The position numbers were made by a program, and so were the translations under genes. Positions 44,820 to 52,757 of a DNA stretch of 64,000 nucleotides are shown here, in pieces. Origin of the DNA: Actinomycetota bacterium (GTDB lineage Bacteria > Actinomycetota > Acidimicrobiia > Acidimicrobiales > RAAP-2); contig JAJPJV010000011.1 of NCBI GenBank assembly GCA_021324045.1, forward strand, positions 1-64,000, given 5' to 3'. Position 1 is the stretch's first letter. Each line of letters begins with the position of its first letter. Below the pieces are notes generated by a model that saw nothing but the letters and a program-made list of their open reading frames with translations, searched no databases and was not told the origin of the DNA.

Positions 44820-46903
44820 CGTTGCACCTGGGCCCGGGAGACGCCGGCTTCGGCCATGACGGTGATCGGCGGGCTGGCACCGCTGGGCTGGAGCCCGGGC
44901 TCGATGACACCGGGATGCTCCAGCGTCTCGGTGGCAGGCTGGCGCGGGATGTTCCAGCGCCGTAGCAACGTTCTGATCTGGCGCCCCTGCATGGGGAATG
45001 CGCCATCAGGGTTGCGGATCAGCATGATCGCACCGAATCCGAAGAGGAACGCGGGTACTTCGCTGAGACGCGTCGGGAGGAAGGTCGCGAATAGTGCGGG
45101 GATGATGACGAAGTTGATCCCCGCCATGAGCGCGCCGAGGTTCAAGCGGATCCCGAGCGTCGCGACGAGCGCAAGCCACACGAGCCCCCCGACGGTCGTA
45201 TAGAAGGTCGGGTTCCCCTCACCTTGCTGGATCGCCAGGAGACCGCCGCCGAGCGCTGCCACCGCCGCTGCAGCGCCGGCCACGACGACCTTCAGCCCAA
45301 CCGAGTTGATCCCCAGTGCCCTGGCACCAACCTCGCTCGAGCGCGCCGCCATGAGGCCGAGCCCTGCCGTCGAGCGCCGGAGGTGTTCGATCCCCAGAGC
45401 AATGAGGCAGAACACCCCGACCAACAGGTAGACCTGCACGGTGTTGCTCCGGGCGAAGCTCGGCACGACGGTCTTGATGCCGAGCCCGTAGTTCTGGAAC
45501 ACCTGGCGAGAGAAGAAGAGGTTGTCGAGGAGCAGACCGAAGGTCAGGGTCACGAGCGCGACGTAGAGACCACCCATCCGAGAGGTGACGAAGCTGAGGA
45601 GCATCCCGACGGGGACGACCATGATCGAGCTGGCGAGCACCGCGGCGAGCAACGGCCATCCCTGGTCCGTCGCCAGGTAGGCAGTCATCACGGCGCCGAA
45701 GCCGGTGAAGGAGACCATGCAGAGCCAGATCATCCCTCCCTCCCCCGTCACCAGCGTGAACGAGAGGAAGGCGATCGCGAAGCACAGTCCTTCAGCGACG
45801 AGGCCAACCCAGTAGTTCGGGAGAACGAGAGGCAGGAGACAAACGATCGCCAGCTGGCTGAGGAATCCAATCGCTCGAAGGTGGTCGTAACGTACCAACT
45901 TCGCGAACTCACGGCGTTCCATGGCGGTCGCTGCAACCAGCGGGACGTTCGTGCGCAGCTGGGCGACCTCGGCTCGCGATGGGGGTGCGATCGCCCGGTC
46001 GAGCACTCCACCGGACCTCCGGCTGGCACGCGTCGCCAAGCGCCGGTAGGCGACGAGGAGGAACACGAACATGATCGCGAACGGCACGCTCTCAACGATG
46101 TCCGCGGTCAACGCGCTCTGCGGTGGGAGGTACCCCTGGAGGAGCGAGTCGATGATGCCGATGGCGAAGGCCACGATCACGGCGCGGTTGAAATTCACCA
46201 TCTCGCCGACGATCATCGCCGCGAAGGCGGTCGTCATGAGGAAGGTGAATTCCTCGGAACTGAGGCCCGAGATGGGTGCCACCAACACGCCCACGAGCCC
46301 GGCCAAGAACACGCTGACCACCCACACGTACATCGACACGGTCCCAGGGTTCGTCCCCGTGAGGGAGGTCATCGCCGGTGAATCGACCATGGCGCGCACC
46401 ATGAGGCCGGCGCTGGTGAAGCGGAAGATCAGCGTCCCCCCGATCAGTGTGGCAGCCACGACCGCGAGGACGATCACCTGGTCCAACGTGATGGCTGCCC
46501 CGAACACCTTGTAGACGTGAACCGGCTCTGGCGCCAGGCCTGGCGCGATCGATATGACCGGGTTGCCGAACATCACATCCGAGATGGGGGGGATGGCGAC
46601 CGACAAGCCGATGGTGACCACGATCTGCAGCAGCATCGAGGCATTGCGCAGCAGCCGGAACAGGGTGGCGTAGAGGAACGCCCCCAAGGCCGGGCCGATC
46701 ACGACGATCGACAGCAATGCTGCCGGGGCAATGCCCCATCCCTGCTGCGTGTGGAAGAAGTAGTAGCAACGTGCGACGAAGTACGCGAGCGCGCCGTATG
46801 CGAAGTTCAAGATGCCCGACGCGGTGTACGTCACGACGAGGCCGCTGGCGACGACGGCATAGATGCCGCCGATCACTAATCCGGCGATGATGTACTCGAG
46901 CAT
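44816..46903 (-). CDS. Fused LivH-LivM branched-chain-type ABC permease
   Basis: This 695-residue polytopic protein combines a LivH-like half (about 1-285, starting YIIAGLVIGGIYAVVASGL, with a GILNFAYGALA segment) and a LivM-like half (about 350-655, with the cytoplasmic-loop segment MAARSSEVGARALGIN). In most bacteria these are separate genes, so one polypeptide here forms the whole channel. Its ATG directly follows the TAG of the truncated amidohydrolase (46904-47095), so the two are coupled. Confidence 0.9.
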   Translation of the reverse strand: MLEYIIAGLVIGGIYAVVASGLVVTYTASGILNFAYGALAYFVARCYYFFHTQQGWGIAPAALLSIVVIGPALGAFLYATLFRLLRNASMLLQIVVTIGLSVAIPPISDVMFGNPVISIAPGLAPEPVHVYKVFGAAITLDQVIVLAVVAATLIGGTLIFRFTSAGLMVRAMVDSPAMTSLTGTNPGTVSMYVWVVSVFLAGLVGVLVAPISGLSSEEFTFLMTTAFAAMIVGEMVNFNRAVIVAFAIGIIDSLLQGYLPPQSALTADIVESVPFAIMFVFLLVAYRRLATRASRRSGGVLDRAIAPPSRAEVAQLRTNVPLVAATAMERREFAKLVRYDHLRAIGFLSQLAIVCLLPLVLPNYWVGLVAEGLCFAIAFLSFTLVTGEGGMIWLCMVSFTGFGAVMTAYLATDQGWPLLAAVLASSIMVVPVGMLLSFVTSRMGGLYVALVTLTFGLLLDNLFFSRQVFQNYGLGIKTVVPSFARSNTVQVYLLVGVFCLIALGIEHLRRSTAGLGLMAARSSEVGARALGINSVGLKVVVAGAAAAVAALGGGLLAIQQGEGNPTFYTTVGGLVWLALVATLGIRLNLGALMAGINFVIIPALFATFLPTRLSEVPAFLFGFGAIMLIRNPDGAFPMQGRQIRTLLRRWNIPRQPATETLEHPGVIEPGLQPSGASPPITVMAEAGVSRAQVQR

Positions 46904-47095
46904 CTAGTTCAGCTTGTCTGCACGGATCGCGATCTTGCCAAGGAGCCGCCGCATGGTCTCCGCGCTCATCCCCTCCGTCGTCTTGGCGATGCACTCCGGG
47001 CTGCGCGGCGACAGCGGCACGCTCCGAACATGATCGACGCCGGTGCGCGGCGGCTCTTTGCTGTGGTTGTCGGTCGAGATCACCTTGTCATTCAC
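46904..47095 (-). pseudogene. Internally deleted amidohydrolase (63 aa)
   Basis: This short frame starts at a GTG behind GAGGTGAC. Its first part (NDKVISTDNHSKEPPRTGVDHV) matches the N-terminus of the amidohydrolase at 25825 (VISTDNHINEPPGTYVDRV). Its last part (TTEGMSAETMRRLLGKIAIRA) matches that enzyme's C-terminus (LTAGMDEQTKHQILAGNAIRA). The ~300 central residues, including the barrel and the late metal Asp, are missing. It looks like an in-frame internal deletion, kept between the binding-protein and permease genes, whose start abuts its stop codon. Confidence 0.72.
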
Positions 47096-47284
47096 GTCAC
47101 GTCACCTCAGCCTTTTTGCGCCGCAGAAGAGCCGGCCGGTCCGCGTGGCCTTAGGTGGGCCCTGCGTACCGGGGGATGGCCTCGTCGCCGCTCACGGCCG
47201 GTTCTGCCCCGTTGCTCGCCTCGTCCACTGGCCACGGCCACCGGCCTCGCTCGGCCGAAGCCTTCCACGACCCCTCCCACTGCG

Positions 47285-48586
47285 TCACTTCACGACCTTG
47301 CCGCAGACCAAGCCCGTCACGTCGACGAACTTGTGGCCGACGAGCTTCATCCCGTACGCGCACAGGCCCTGTCCTCCGCTGTTGATGCTCTCGTAGGGAC
47401 CCGGGTTCTTGAAGTTCATCGGCTTGATGTTGAGCCCGCCCAGCCAGTCGGTCACGTTGTGGAGGTTGTGGATCAGGCCCGCGTCGGTTGGGTGGGGACC
47501 GGCGACCTTGAGCGCCTCGACGAGCAGCGACCCGACGTTGTACCCCTCGTCGGCGTCGAGCATCGGCGGCACCGTCGTGGGCCCACCGTACTTCTGGAGG
47601 ATCTTGATCGCCTGCTTCACCCGCGGGTTGCTGGTCAGCTGGCCCGGGAGCTCAGCGGTCGTGGTCACGATGTTCTGGAAATACGTGTCGTTGACGCCCT
47701 GCGCGCTCTGGGGGTTGTAACCGGAGGCGAGGACGACCACCTTGGCGCCCACCGAGTTCTGCACGATGCCCTGCATGAGGTTGGCGTTGGTCGTCTGGTC
47801 CATTGCCGAGTAGATGCCGTCCACCCCCGCCTTCTTCAACGCCAACGCCTGGGGGGAGAAGTTGGGCTGGCCGATCGGCACGCTCGTATTGAGGTAATTG
47901 GCCTTGAGCCCGATCGCCTTGGCCCCGAGGTTGTTGTCCTGGGCCGCGACGACCGAGGACTGCGCGATCGACACGGCGAAGCTCCCGACGTCGGTGGCTC
48001 CCAGCTTCTTCATGATCAACGGGATCGTCGTGGTGACCGGGATCTTCCCGGTGGCGTTGCCGTAGGCGCCGAAGACGTTCGGCAGGTAGTTCGGCCCCCA
48101 GTAGCCGCTCAGCGCCGTGATCACCGGGATGTCGATCGACTTGACATAGGGGGCGATGACCACGGCGAGCGGATCGAGCTGCACAAGTGCGAAGACGTGG
48201 TCTGCTTCGACCAGCTTGCGCACGTTGGGGATCGGCAAGTTCGGGTTCGTCGCGTCGTCGACGACGTCGAGGGAGATCTTCCGGCCATAGACACCGCCGT
48301 GGGCGTTCTGCCAGTCCACGACAGCCTTGAACGCCTTGAGGTTCGTGGTGCCCTCGGTGCCGAGCGGGCCGGTCTGGACCGACAGGACGCCGATGGTGAT
48401 CGAGTGTGCGGAGACCCCTTGGGCCCCGCCCGAGCCCGACGACCCGCTCGTCGCCGCAAATGCCGAGCTCGGCGCCAGCACACCGACGAGCAGGCTGACG
48501 ACGAAGGCGAGGATGCTCCAACGCCGAGCTCCTGGACGGCCGCCCCTCTTGCTGGTCGCTCCCCCCAAACGCTGACCGATGGCCAC
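47285..48586 (-). CDS. Branched-chain-type ABC transporter substrate-binding protein
   Basis: The product is 433 residues. I choose the GTG at 48586 because AGGGGGG stands 5-6 nt upstream; an ATG at 48691 would add an Arg-rich tail. The signal segment is WSILAFVVSLLVGVLAPSSAFA. The mature Peripla_BP_6 fold shows ITIGVLSVQTGPLGTEG, WQNAHGGVYGRKISLDVVDD and VDGIYSAMDQTTNANLMQG. It is the first gene of the operon with the LivHM/G/F transporter, so it is the primary binding protein. The operator-bearing promoter at 48715-48743 drives it. Confidence 0.9.
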   Translation of the reverse strand: MAIGQRLGGATSKRGGRPGARRWSILAFVVSLLVGVLAPSSAFAATSGSSGSGGAQGVSAHSITIGVLSVQTGPLGTEGTTNLKAFKAVVDWQNAHGGVYGRKISLDVVDDATNPNLPIPNVRKLVEADHVFALVQLDPLAVVIAPYVKSIDIPVITALSGYWGPNYLPNVFGAYGNATGKIPVTTTIPLIMKKLGATDVGSFAVSIAQSSVVAAQDNNLGAKAIGLKANYLNTSVPIGQPNFSPQALALKKAGVDGIYSAMDQTTNANLMQGIVQNSVGAKVVVLASGYNPQSAQGVNDTYFQNIVTTTAELPGQLTSNPRVKQAIKILQKYGGPTTVPPMLDADEGYNVGSLLVEALKVAGPHPTDAGLIHNLHNVTDWLGGLNIKPMNFKNPGPYESINSGGQGLCAYGMKLVGHKFVDVTGLVCGKVVK

Positions 48587-48714
48587 GGCCACCCCCCTTT
48601 CCCTCGCTCCAGGTGCTCCTGATCTTTCCTGCGCGTGCTCCGTGCGATGGTCGCCGCGCCGCCGTGCTGCCCGCAAGTCCTGCCCATGCACGCCCGCGGC
48701 CAGCGGTACGCGGC

Positions 48715-48752
48715 AGTCTAGGTTCCATGATCATAGAGCGCAAGGTGGTCAC
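48715..48752 (-). promoter_or_regulatory. Promoter with operator copy C in its spacer
   Basis: TTGCGC (48738-48743), 17 nt and TAGACT (48715-48720) on the minus strand; ATGATCAT (48727-48734) lies in the spacer. The block from 48727 to 48751 is identical to copy B over 25 nt except for one base. The leader to the substrate-binding-protein start is about 120 nt. Confidence 0.62.
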
Positions 48753-48771
48753 CGAAACGGCCGACCGGCGA

Positions 48772-49710
48772 TCAGCGCCAGGAGATCACCTCGTTGAGCG
48801 CCCCGCTCCAGCCTTCCCATGCGTAGCCCTGGTATTCCAGCATGTGCTCACGCATGAGGCGTTCAGCGAGCGGCGCGTTCCCCCGCAAGATGGCTTTGGC
48901 GATGGCCAGGTGTTGGGCATTCGCCTCGGTTCGCTGCTCGACGGGGTAGACGAAGCCAGCCATGCGGTCCGAGAGCATGTGGACGAGGGCCGAGGACATC
49001 AGGTCGATGATGGGATTGCCGGTCATCGCGTTGATGATGTCGTGGAACTCCCGGCTCGTGCGGAAGAACACCGGGCTGTCCTCCACGTTGGCGCCTCCTT
49101 CGAGGTCGGCGACCAGGGCGCGAAGGCGTCGGATCCCCTCGGGGTCCTGGTGCTCGGCGGCAAGACGGGCCGAGACCGTCTCCATCACTAGGCGTGCCTG
49201 CATGAGATCGCGCAGACGAACCCCGGAGGCACGGAAGAACAGCGACGACATGCGCCCGTAGTCCCGGCTGTTCGCTCCGGTCACGACGGGGCCGCCGCTG
49301 GAGCCGGAGCGAATCGTCACCAGGCCGTGCACCTCGAGAATCCGCAGCGCCTCGCGGAGCGTGATCCGCCCGACCCCGTACTGGGCCAGCATGGCCGCTT
49401 CATTCGGGAGCACGGCTCCGGGCTCCAGTCCTGCGGCGAGCACGTCGTCGAGGATCTGGCGTGCGAGGACCTCCGCCTTCTTCTCGATCCGGTTCGCGAC
49501 GAACACCGTCGGTCGATACCCCGGAGGTGCCTGCGCTCGAGCACCCATCGGGGTGTTCTCCGGGCTCGAAGACCGCTCGGCGCCCGCGCGCCGTCGCTTG
49601 GGCTTGCCGGCCTTGTCCGGTGCGGTCAGAGACGACGAGCTCCGGGCGCGTCCGGGGGCACGGACAGCGGCGCCAGGACCTTGTGGGCTTTTCGATCTCG
49701 ACGTCGCCAT
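48772..49710 (-). CDS. GntR-family regulator, FCD-type ligand domain
   Basis: The product is 312 residues from the ATG at 49710. The first ~60 residues are low-complexity, so the Met at 55 is an alternative. The winged helix-turn-helix (about 75-145) has VLPNEAAMLAQYGVGR and ITLREALRILEVHGLV. The C-terminal all-helical FCD domain (about 160-300) has the metal/ligand-type His and Asp residues in SREFHDIINAMTGN and NAQHLAIAKAIL. Regulators of this class sense carboxylic acids and usually repress catabolic operons. It sits between operator copies C and D and is the best candidate to bind them, including in its own promoter region. Confidence 0.9.
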   Translation of the reverse strand: MATSRSKSPQGPGAAVRAPGRARSSSSLTAPDKAGKPKRRRAGAERSSSPENTPMGARAQAPPGYRPTVFVANRIEKKAEVLARQILDDVLAAGLEPGAVLPNEAAMLAQYGVGRITLREALRILEVHGLVTIRSGSSGGPVVTGANSRDYGRMSSLFFRASGVRLRDLMQARLVMETVSARLAAEHQDPEGIRRLRALVADLEGGANVEDSPVFFRTSREFHDIINAMTGNPIIDLMSSALVHMLSDRMAGFVYPVEQRTEANAQHLAIAKAILRGNAPLAERLMREHMLEYQGYAWEGWSGALNEVISWR

Positions 49711-49751
49711 TCGCTCAATGTAGTCCTCGAGTCAAAAGGTCACTGCCCATT

Positions 49752-49785
49752 TTGTCCTCCATGATCATAATGGTTAGCCTGGTCC
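49752..49785 (+). promoter_or_regulatory. Promoter with operator copy D in its spacer
   Basis: TTGTCC (49752-49757), 17 nt and TAGCCT (49775-49780) on the plus strand precede the amidohydrolase at 49817 by a ~30-nt leader. ATGATCAT (49761-49768) lies in the spacer, followed 12 nt later by GGTC (49781-49784), as in copies A-C. On the minus strand the same element lies about 50 nt before the GntR start, allowing autoregulation. Confidence 0.6.
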
Positions 49786-49816
49786 AAGGATTGGGTGCTC
49801 ATCGCGAGGAGGAGTC

Positions 49817-50953
49817 ATGGACTACCAGGTCATCTCGACGGACGATCACATCATCGAGGCGCCCGACACCTTCGACCGGCTTCCCGCCCGCTTCCGCGAC
49901 CGCCAGCCCCGCATCCTGCGCGGTCCCGACGGGGGCGACGGGTGGAGCTTCGACGGCAACCCACCGAGGAACACCTTCGGGCTCAACGCGGTCGCCGGCC
50001 GCCCGTACCAGGATTACAAGGAGAGCGGGCTGACCTTCGAAGAGATCCTGCCAGGCAACTACGACGGCTCCGCCCATTTGAAGGACATGGACCTCGACGG
50101 CGTGGACGCCGCCACCATCTACCCGATGGCCACGCTCGAGGCCTTGGTGGTGGCCGACCGCGAGTTCGGGCTGGCCTGCGTCAGGGCGTACAACGACTGG
50201 CTGCTCGAGGACTTCTGCGGTGCGGACCCCAAGCGCCTGATCGGCCTTCCGATCATCCCGGTCGACGACGGAGAACGCGCCATGATCGACGAGGCTGAAC
50301 GCGTGATCGCCAAGGGTGCGCGCGGGGTGTTCCTTCCGTACTTCTCCGAGCGCGGGTACTACGACGCCTACTACGAACCGCTGTGGCAGCTGCTCGAAGC
50401 GGCACGAGTGGCGGCCACGATCCACCGGACCATGGGCGGGAGAGCCCCCGCGAGCGAATCAGCGATGGGCGCAGTCGACCCCAAGGCGCGTCCAGGGCTG
50501 AACGTCTCGGGGATCGTGGAGCGGTTCTTTTCCGGCGTCACCCCCCTCACTCGGCTCATCTTCACCGGGGTCTTCGAACGCCACCCGAACCTGCACTTCG
50601 TCGACGCCGAGGTGAACGCAGGGTGGGTGCCGTTCTGGGTGCAGATGATGGAGCAGGAGTACGAACGCCAGCAGCACTGGGCGCATCCGCCGATCTCGGA
50701 GAGCCCGAGCGAGTTCGTCGGGCGCAACGTGTACGTGACCGCTCTGGACGACTTCGTCGGCTTCGATCTCGCCAAACGCAACGACGTGCTGGCTCGCTCG
50801 CTGATGTGGTCCTCCGACTACCCCCACAGCACCACGCTGTGGCCCAAGAGCAAGGAGTACATCGCCGCGCTCACCGACGGCATGGACGCGCAACGCAGAC
50901 GTGACGTGCTGGCCGGCAACGCGATCCGGGCGTTCGCGCTCGAGGCGGCCTGA
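49817..50953 (+). CDS. Amidohydrolase-2 family enzyme
   Basis: The product is 378 residues, with GAGGAGGAG before the ATG. Metal motifs: VISTDDHIIEAP (D-x-H), VAATIHRTMGG (His) and SSDYPHSTTLWP (Asp). It is close to the 25825 enzyme throughout (for example PGNYDGSAHLKDMDLDGVDAA versus PGNYEGAAAIKDNEMDGVDAA), so they are recent paralogues. It leads the operon amidohydrolase, CoA-transferase, isochorismatase-like, binding protein, Ldh-type dehydrogenase. Confidence 0.87.
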   Translation: MDYQVISTDDHIIEAPDTFDRLPARFRDRQPRILRGPDGGDGWSFDGNPPRNTFGLNAVAGRPYQDYKESGLTFEEILPGNYDGSAHLKDMDLDGVDAATIYPMATLEALVVADREFGLACVRAYNDWLLEDFCGADPKRLIGLPIIPVDDGERAMIDEAERVIAKGARGVFLPYFSERGYYDAYYEPLWQLLEAARVAATIHRTMGGRAPASESAMGAVDPKARPGLNVSGIVERFFSGVTPLTRLIFTGVFERHPNLHFVDAEVNAGWVPFWVQMMEQEYERQQHWAHPPISESPSEFVGRNVYVTALDDFVGFDLAKRNDVLARSLMWSSDYPHSTTLWPKSKEYIAALTDGMDAQRRRDVLAGNAIRAFALEAA

Positions 50954-50959
50954 CGCCCG

Positions 50960-52189
50960 ATGGAGGAGCCCGCGCTCCCCTGGCGCGGGGTACGCGTCCT
51001 CGAGCCGGCGGTCCTGCTCGCAGCTCCCTTCGCTTCGACCCTCATGGCTGACTTCGGGGCTGAGGTCATCAAGCTGGAGCTCCCCGGCAGCGGCGACCCC
51101 ATGCGCCAGCTCGCGCCCATCCACAAGGGCCAGTCCCTGTGGTGGAAGGCGACGGCCCGCAACAAGAAGTCGGCCACGCTCGACTTGCGCACGCCGCGTG
51201 GCCAGGAGCTCTTCCGCCGCCTGGCCGCCGAGAGCGACGTGGTGATCGAGAACTTTCGGCCCGGGGTCATGGAGCACTGGGGGCTGGGCTGGGAGACCCT
51301 CCACGAGTGCAATCCGAAGCTCATCATGGTTCGCCAGACCGGCTTCGGCCAGTTCGGCCCCTATGCCCAACACCCCGCTTACGGCATGATCGTCGAGTGC
51401 TACGCGGGCCTGCCCGACGCACTCGGGTTCTCCGACACCCCGCCGGTCGGTTCTAGCCTTGGCGACTATCTCGCTGGCTTGGTCATCGTCTACGCGATCA
51501 TGTTCGCCCTCTATCACCGCGACGTGCACGGGGGACCGGGACAGCTCATCGACAACGCCGCATCGGAGGCCATCTTGCGCATCACCGCCGAGAGTCGTGT
51601 CCCGGCGCTCCACCTCGGCCTACCGGCGCCCCCGAAGCGATCGGCGGACCGCCCCTATCAGTCGATGGGAGCAGACGACCTTCGGGTGGCGGGATTCTTC
51701 CAAACCGCCGACGATCGCTGGTGCGCGTTGCACCCGGGCACCGCGGGCACGGCGATCTGGGCCAACCTCGTGCAAGTGATGGGACGGGAGGACTTCCTCG
51801 ACGAAGCCGCCTATCCCCTCGGGTCCCCGGCACGCCAGCAGCGTCGCCAGGAGATCGCCGAAGTCGTCGCGCAGTGGTTCCGCGCGCACACCCGTGACGA
51901 GGTCGTCTCGACCGCCCAACGTTGCAACATCACGATCGCTCCGGTCTACAGCGTGCAGGACGCGATGGCGGACCCGCATTTCGCTGCCCGCCAATCCTTC
52001 GTCGACGTCGACGACGAGGACTTCGGGGTGCTGCGGATGGTCAACGTCACGCCGCGCCTCTCCGCCACCCCGGGTGCCGTCTTGCATCCCGGTCCACGAG
52101 TTGGTGAACACAACGAAGAGATCTACGGCGACATCCTCAAAATGACCAACGCGGAACTGCGCGTACTGCGCGACGATGGCGTCATCTGA
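50960..52189 (+). CDS. CaiB/BaiF CoA-transferase
   Basis: The product is 409 residues, beginning 6 nt after the amidohydrolase stop codon. Family III CoA-transferase with GVRVLEPAVLLAAPF, MADFGAEVIKLELPG and the catalytic Asp in GGPGQLIDNAASEA. The C-terminal part has HNEEIYGDILKM. It transfers CoA onto a carboxylate, presumably the compound imported by the nearby binding proteins or released by the amidohydrolase. Confidence 0.87.
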   Translation: MEEPALPWRGVRVLEPAVLLAAPFASTLMADFGAEVIKLELPGSGDPMRQLAPIHKGQSLWWKATARNKKSATLDLRTPRGQELFRRLAAESDVVIENFRPGVMEHWGLGWETLHECNPKLIMVRQTGFGQFGPYAQHPAYGMIVECYAGLPDALGFSDTPPVGSSLGDYLAGLVIVYAIMFALYHRDVHGGPGQLIDNAASEAILRITAESRVPALHLGLPAPPKRSADRPYQSMGADDLRVAGFFQTADDRWCALHPGTAGTAIWANLVQVMGREDFLDEAAYPLGSPARQQRRQEIAEVVAQWFRAHTRDEVVSTAQRCNITIAPVYSVQDAMADPHFAARQSFVDVDDEDFGVLRMVNVTPRLSATPGAVLHPGPRVGEHNEEIYGDILKMTNAELRVLRDDGVI

Positions 52190-52205
52190 TGAAAAAAGGG
52201 GGCTG

Positions 52206-52754
52206 ATGACTGATCGCTTCGATGTCGATCCCACGCGCGCCGTGGTGCTGCCATCCGACTTCACGACTGGGATCGTCGAGCACTATGCCTTCGACGGCAC
52301 CGCCGCCGTCGAACGTGCCGCCGCGGTGTGCCAGGCTGCTCGCCAAGCCGCCGTTCCCGTCATCCACGTCGCGCCGGGACGCCTCGATCCGAAGAACCCC
52401 GTTGCACAGTTCCATCCAGCCATCACACCGGTCGAAGGCGACACCGTGGTCAACAAGACCAGAATCGGCGCCTTCTCCACCACCGGTCTCGACGTCCAGC
52501 TCCGCGCCAGCGGCAGGGACATTGTCGTCTTGATGGGGATCGCAACGAGCGGCACGGTGCTGTCTTCTGCCCGATGGGCATATGACCTCGGGTACAAGAT
52601 CGTCGTGGTAGCCGACGCCTGCTCGGACCCCGATCCCGAGGTCCACCGCATCCTGACTGAGCCCGTTCACGACGCAAGCTGGATCGGCTTGTGGCGACTC
52701 GCGGACGTCGTCACGGCGGAGTCGATGATCGCCACGTTGACGAGGAGGACGTGA
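52206..52754 (+). CDS. Isochorismatase-fold protein lacking the catalytic Cys
   Basis: The product is 182 residues. The ATG at 52206 follows AAAAAAGGGGG. The isochorismatase-like alpha/beta fold has an early Asp (VVLPSDFTTG) and the conserved Lys in VVNKTRIGAFSTTGLD. The motif that normally carries the nucleophilic Cys reads GIATSGTVLSSARWA, with Gly in its place. It may therefore be a non-hydrolytic member, like isochorismatase itself. It sits between a CoA-transferase and a binding protein with gaps under 20 nt, so it is in the operon. Confidence 0.8.
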   Translation: MTDRFDVDPTRAVVLPSDFTTGIVEHYAFDGTAAVERAAAVCQAARQAAVPVIHVAPGRLDPKNPVAQFHPAITPVEGDTVVNKTRIGAFSTTGLDVQLRASGRDIVVLMGIATSGTVLSSARWAYDLGYKIVVVADACSDPDPEVHRILTEPVHDASWIGLWRLADVVTAESMIATLTRRT

Positions 52755-52757
52755 GGA

